A DNA stretch of 64,000 nt from Aplidium turbinatum (lineage: Eukaryota; Chordata; Ascidiacea; Aplousobranchia; Polyclinidae): positions 15,583,823 to 15,647,822 of the forward strand of contig OU964928.1 in assembly GCA_918807975.1 (NCBI GenBank), read 5' to 3'. The notes beneath the pieces were generated by a model. It did no database searches. It was not told where the DNA came from and saw only the letters and a list, made by a program, of their open reading frames with translations. Of this stretch, positions 59,935 to 64,000 are shown one piece after another; within the stretch, counting starts at the first letter, position 1; each line of letters starts with the position of its first letter. Both the position numbers and the translations under genes were made by a program.

Positions 59935-61018
59935 GTAAGTAAACTTCGGTAGTCAGCTGCAAAAGTCAGCTGTACTACTTAGTCAGCTGTAAAACTTTGA
60001 AACAAATACTGTAGGTTTAGGCCAATACATATTATTTTTTAACCCTACTACGCAAGGCTTTATCATATTTTTTAAACGATATTTGCAACAGAAATTGGAC
60101 ATCCCGGTAAATAAATTGGATTTACTTGCGGATTTATTACTTTTACAGTCATTACGTTTAATTTTATTTTCTTTCGAGGCCGTCTTTCTAAAGATGTACG
60201 ATTTTCAACAGCAGCTGATGAAAAATACTGTTTTGTGCTCTTGGCTGACGTTGGTCGTTTACCAAACTACTGCAAAAGCTGCCGTTTCAACACAACAACT
60301 TGCGCATGCGCACTGCGTCCACTTTTTAGCTACGAAAAACAGTGCCTCAACAAATTGGATATTCATTGGCATTTCAAGACTATAAGGGTTTTTTAAACGA
60401 TTTCAATGTTTCTTGGAAATAGTTTTCATATCAAACATAGGCATATCGGAAACTCGTACGAAATAGCAATTAGTTATTTAACAGTGAAAATAACTCATAA
60501 AACCGCTTGACGAAAAGATAAACGCTACGCATCACATCTATTTTGAAAAATACTTTGACCTGAAAGACCATAAACTTAGGCTACGCATTTTACAATATTT
60601 GTTTATGAAAATGTAGTTTACAGCAATGAAAGGGTTACAATTACTTTTCGTGCAGTTGAAAGGTCGTAACTTGCAGATAAATAAAGAATTTATGGCCTAA
60701 TAAGCCAAGTTGTAAGTACCCTATCCCATGTCGTCGAAATGAAATTTTATGGATAAGTAGGCCTAATATTAAATTTACATTTATATAAGTTCAAATACTT
60801 GAAAACTAAGCAAAGTAGGACACATAATCATCTTCGCCACCACAAAATATGATAAGATATTGTACTTGACACTTTCAGCAGATTAATTGTGGTCGCTTTG
60901 AAAACAATCCATTTGGCAATAAACCCATCTTATTGTGTGGAATGAAACTATTGCGTTTGTGAAAAGTAGAACCTCTTATCTGGCTGATATTTTAAAGTGG
61001 ATATGGTTGTTATAAACT

Positions 61019-61063
61019 TTTATAACACTCAAGATGAAGACAATATAGTTTTCGAAACGATTG
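61019..61063 (+). repeat. Short dispersed repeat, second copy of the CGAAACG motif
   Basis: It pairs with 16355-16399: CAAGATGAAGACAATATAGT followed by TTTTCGAAACG. Sequence beyond the motif is not conserved between the two, so each is only a remnant. Confidence 0.35.
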
Positions 61064-63003
61064 TTTGCTGACATGAGTTTAATTTCTATACGACACGGTT
61101 GTTCCTTTTTGGTTTCCAATTTTTGTGCCGTCGTTATCGTAAAAGCCTAAGACAAATCTGCAATTTTACCTTGACCTTAAAGCTTTACTTTTTTGCTAAA
61201 TATCTCAACAAGAACTCAACGTTTAGTAACTGGAGAACAATTAACAGCTTTTGCAGAAAATGTTTGCCTTTGTAATCCGTCCTCTGATTTGGCCTTTCCA
61301 CTTCAAGTATGACTTGTGATTTGTTAGGAAAGTCTCACATTTCTAGCTATCACCTGGTGTAAAATAAAACACCCTGTTTCTGCCTGATATTGCTTGTGAT
61401 AACGAAAAAGTTATTTACAGAAGCTTTTTAACTCAATTAAAGATCTCAAATGTCTTCGAAGTGAAATGCGTAGATTTAAGAATAGAATAGATTTTCCGCT
61501 GGCGAAAAAATTCTGCTCTTGGCAAATAGACCATAAACTTCTCTTGATAGGCAAACAATAAATCGATAAAAACTTTCTCTAATTGCCAGCAGCTTATTGT
61601 TGCTGGTGAAAACGAACATTTTCTATTGTCATCACTGACCCTTTGCCTGTGACTTGGCCCACTAAGAGATGCAATCAGATAACAGCAGCATTTACATGCC
61701 ATGCAGCATGATTGTGGCTCACTGAAAAAAAGGAACGTTTCGGGGTTTCAATGCGAGGCGTACAACAGGAAACACAATTTGTGACAGCTAGCAGATAATT
61801 AATTTTACATTCCATGCAACTTTTTCTTTGATATTTACGCGGTCAAACACTTAATTAACCTTTCGTTTTTTTGATAAGATAAATCAGCACAAAATCTTTG
61901 CACTTTTTCTTGACACAACTTGTTTGAACCAATGCACTAAACATACGATTTCCCTCAAATAAAATCAACAAACTGTAACAAAAACTCTTCATATTGCCTC
62001 AATCAAGCAAATGTGATAGCAAAGTGTGCTAGATTAGGAACCTAAGCTGTTGGACTGTACCGTTTACCTTAGCAACTGCCACTTCCAGGTTTATAAAGAA
62101 AGAAGACCTGAGGTCTAAATGCAATAGACAGTTCCTGATTGTAAAAACTGTAACTGCCAAGAAATATGCTAGGGAGTGAGCTATCGAGATGCTGACATTT
62201 TGCCTTGTCAAAAGTAAGCTATACTCGTTAGTAGCCAGTGGTTACATTTATCTGCAAGACGCAATATTAAAAATTCTTAAACACAACAAAGTCAGATTTT
62301 ATGAAACAAGGAAATAAAACAAACTTATTCATGGGATCATTAAAAACAGTGAACAAGATACCACCACTTTGACGATTTTATAGGCTTTAGCATAGCTTGG
62401 GGACATATCTTAATTACTTATCTTGCTTGTGCTGGCACATTGGGTACTCTACAAAGACTAGCAAGCTATTATTTGGGCTTGAAATAATCTCTTTTTTTTA
62501 TGAGTAACTATGTTTTTTTTTATACCTTTTAAGCCTGTGATTTATATCGATTATAATTAGTCTGCATTGACTGTTTCAAATAAAAAGAATGCCTTTTTTA
62601 TTGCGACTTGTTGACCAAATTGAACAAAAAACATGCGTAGGTTAAAAAAGTAGGATGAAACGACTTAGCAAATCATGCTAAAATTTAAGATTAACTCTAT
62701 GAAACTGACAAGAAGGCATTCCGAGAACTCAATTTAAAAGATCACCTGGAGAAAGTAAATAAACCTCACCGAAATCTTTTCGACGCCTATTTTATTTTGT
62801 ATCACACACCACAGTCCTAAACATTCAAAACAGGACATAAAATTGTTGATACAGAGTTTTAGCGAACATAAACATGATTTTTAAATATCCTAGTCAAATC
62901 TGAAACACACCCACAGTACGATGGGCCTATAGTTTTAATATATAAAGTTGTAAATGTAAACGACCCTAGCATTTAAAAAAGCAGAACTTTTCTCTGTTAA
63001 TCT

Positions 63004-63058
63004 CATTGACCGGGCCCTTGCCAGTGGTTCAAAGCCTCAACAAGTGTGCAAACGTGGC
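63004..63058 (+). repeat. SINE scrap
   Basis: The segment ATTGACCGGGCCCTTGCCAG, then AAAGCCTCAACAAGTGTGC, resembles the body part GTAACCGGCCCTGCGTCAAA, AGCCTCTACAAGTATGC of the SINE at 22659 and 31923. It is short and diverged. Confidence 0.35.
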
Positions 63059-64000
63059 TGCAGTGATTAAAATTCCAAAGAATCGTTGTCCGTCCTATAG
63101 GGATTTCTACAATTGATTACTTGGACTCGAAATAGAAAATTTCTCTGTGGTCTTCTTGACCTTGATTTTCTAACTGCCCAGTCAACATTGAAACAACTGC
63201 GACATACTATAAAGCGACGACTAACGACGCTATACACTGTAGGCTATGCCCTTTGGCACAACAGCAATTCGCGCAATAGCAAATTTTCTAAATGAATCAA
63301 ACTAGCAAGGACAAGCAGGCCTATATATAGATCTATGAGATCCATGGAATTTACGGTTGTTACGACACAACCCTCATTATTTCGCTTCAACATTTCAAAA
63401 TTTTGTTAAAATTGCTGGTTTACTTATTCTTTGTAAGTGTGTTGAAAATGTTTCAAATGGGATAACAATTTTACAGTTTCATGCTTTGAACAACGAGTTG
63501 TAGCCTAACTTATGTACAGCATGTTGTGCTGGAGAGCAGTTATATTTTGTTGCAAAATTACAATGTTTCGGAATATTTTTTTTTCTTACCCAAAGCGTCA
63601 AATATCGATGTTTGTTAATATTTTTTTCTTTTTTCATTTTTTTTTGCTTTTCTATTTTTCTAAAGGTGTTGCGACCACACTAGAGTCTTGTAATCTACTT
63701 TGTATGTTCTTTTTAACGTTTTTAATCTATGTTACAAAAGGTGGGTCTTATCAATGTAAAAATGACGGTATTTTCCGTCTGGGTATCGCTTAGTTTGGCA
63801 ATGAGGAATAAAATGCTAAATACCATCATTAATTTTCTTTCTCAAACTGATATTAATTTGCAAAGGAAAAAAAGTATTTAGCACAGAATTAAAATTGTAA
63901 ACAAACCTATTTCTACTACGTAAAATAACGAATATTTTTGAAACAATAACATCGATGAGTCGACGAATATCAATGAATTTTAGTTTAATATAATCTAATG

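Larger units (their letters stand above)
57526..64000. other. Region upstream of the RASL11-like gene
   Basis: AT-rich sequence that should contain the RASL11 promoter. An acceptor-like CAAAGCAG just before its ATG suggests a 5' UTR exon further right or spliced-leader addition, as tunicates use. Listed items are a basic open frame at 59665-59934, a repeat motif at 61019 and a SINE scrap at 63004. I see nothing else that I can support. Confidence 0.4.

Noticed and set aside
1-64000. CRISPR arrays, operons, ribosome binding sites, LTR or Polinton-type elements
   Set aside because: The window is clearly intron-bearing eukaryotic DNA. No regularly spaced repeat array, no paired long terminal repeats and no capsid, polymerase or integrase frame were seen.

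Overview
The window is AT-rich eukaryotic genomic DNA with small exons, long introns and many short transposons. It looks like an invertebrate deuterostome, most likely an ascidian tunicate. The basis is a stand-alone, non-catalytic collapsin response mediator protein (CRMP) gene and a RASL11-type GTPase (both animal families), plus compact introns and abundant MITEs. The species assignment is inference. No bacterial, viral, CRISPR or LTR element is seen.

Layout. (1) 1-11780, plus strand: 3' part of a RIM-binding-protein-like gene (coiled coil, SH3, one FN3, SH3), 15 visible coding exons that join in one frame; its 5' end lies outside the window. Intron 2 holds a 1.7 kb direct-plus-inverted repeat able to form a 480 bp hairpin. 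(2) 12451-14835: a fold-back hAT-like DNA transposon with an 8 bp target duplication. (3) 15543-23419, minus strand: complete CRMP/DPYSL-like gene, 11 coding exons, 587 residues. (4) 23420-32403: mostly intergenic, with a pogo/Tigger-like MITE, a palindromic MITE, a tRNA-derived SINE and two weak coding candidates. (5) 32404-40200, plus strand: an unrecognised 852-residue, very acidic, single-pass membrane protein with a signal peptide, five exons. (6) 40717-42036: a 1.3 kb hAT element that was later hit by a processed U6 snRNA copy. (7) 47856-57160, minus strand: RASL11-like small GTPase, five exons, 528 residues, with a serine-rich stretch of about 300 residues where the last helix of the G domain should follow. 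(8) 57161-64000: mostly empty sequence with two weak coding candidates.

The recognised genes do not form one pathway. RIM-BP organises presynaptic active zones, CRMP acts on microtubules and growth cones, and RASL11 is a small GTPase; the first two are neural in known animals. The most novel items are the acidic membrane protein, the interrupted RASL11 GTPase and the hairpin repeat in the RIM-BP intron. Exon boundaries were read by eye from splice signals, frame continuity and remembered family sequences; no alignment or transcript data were available.
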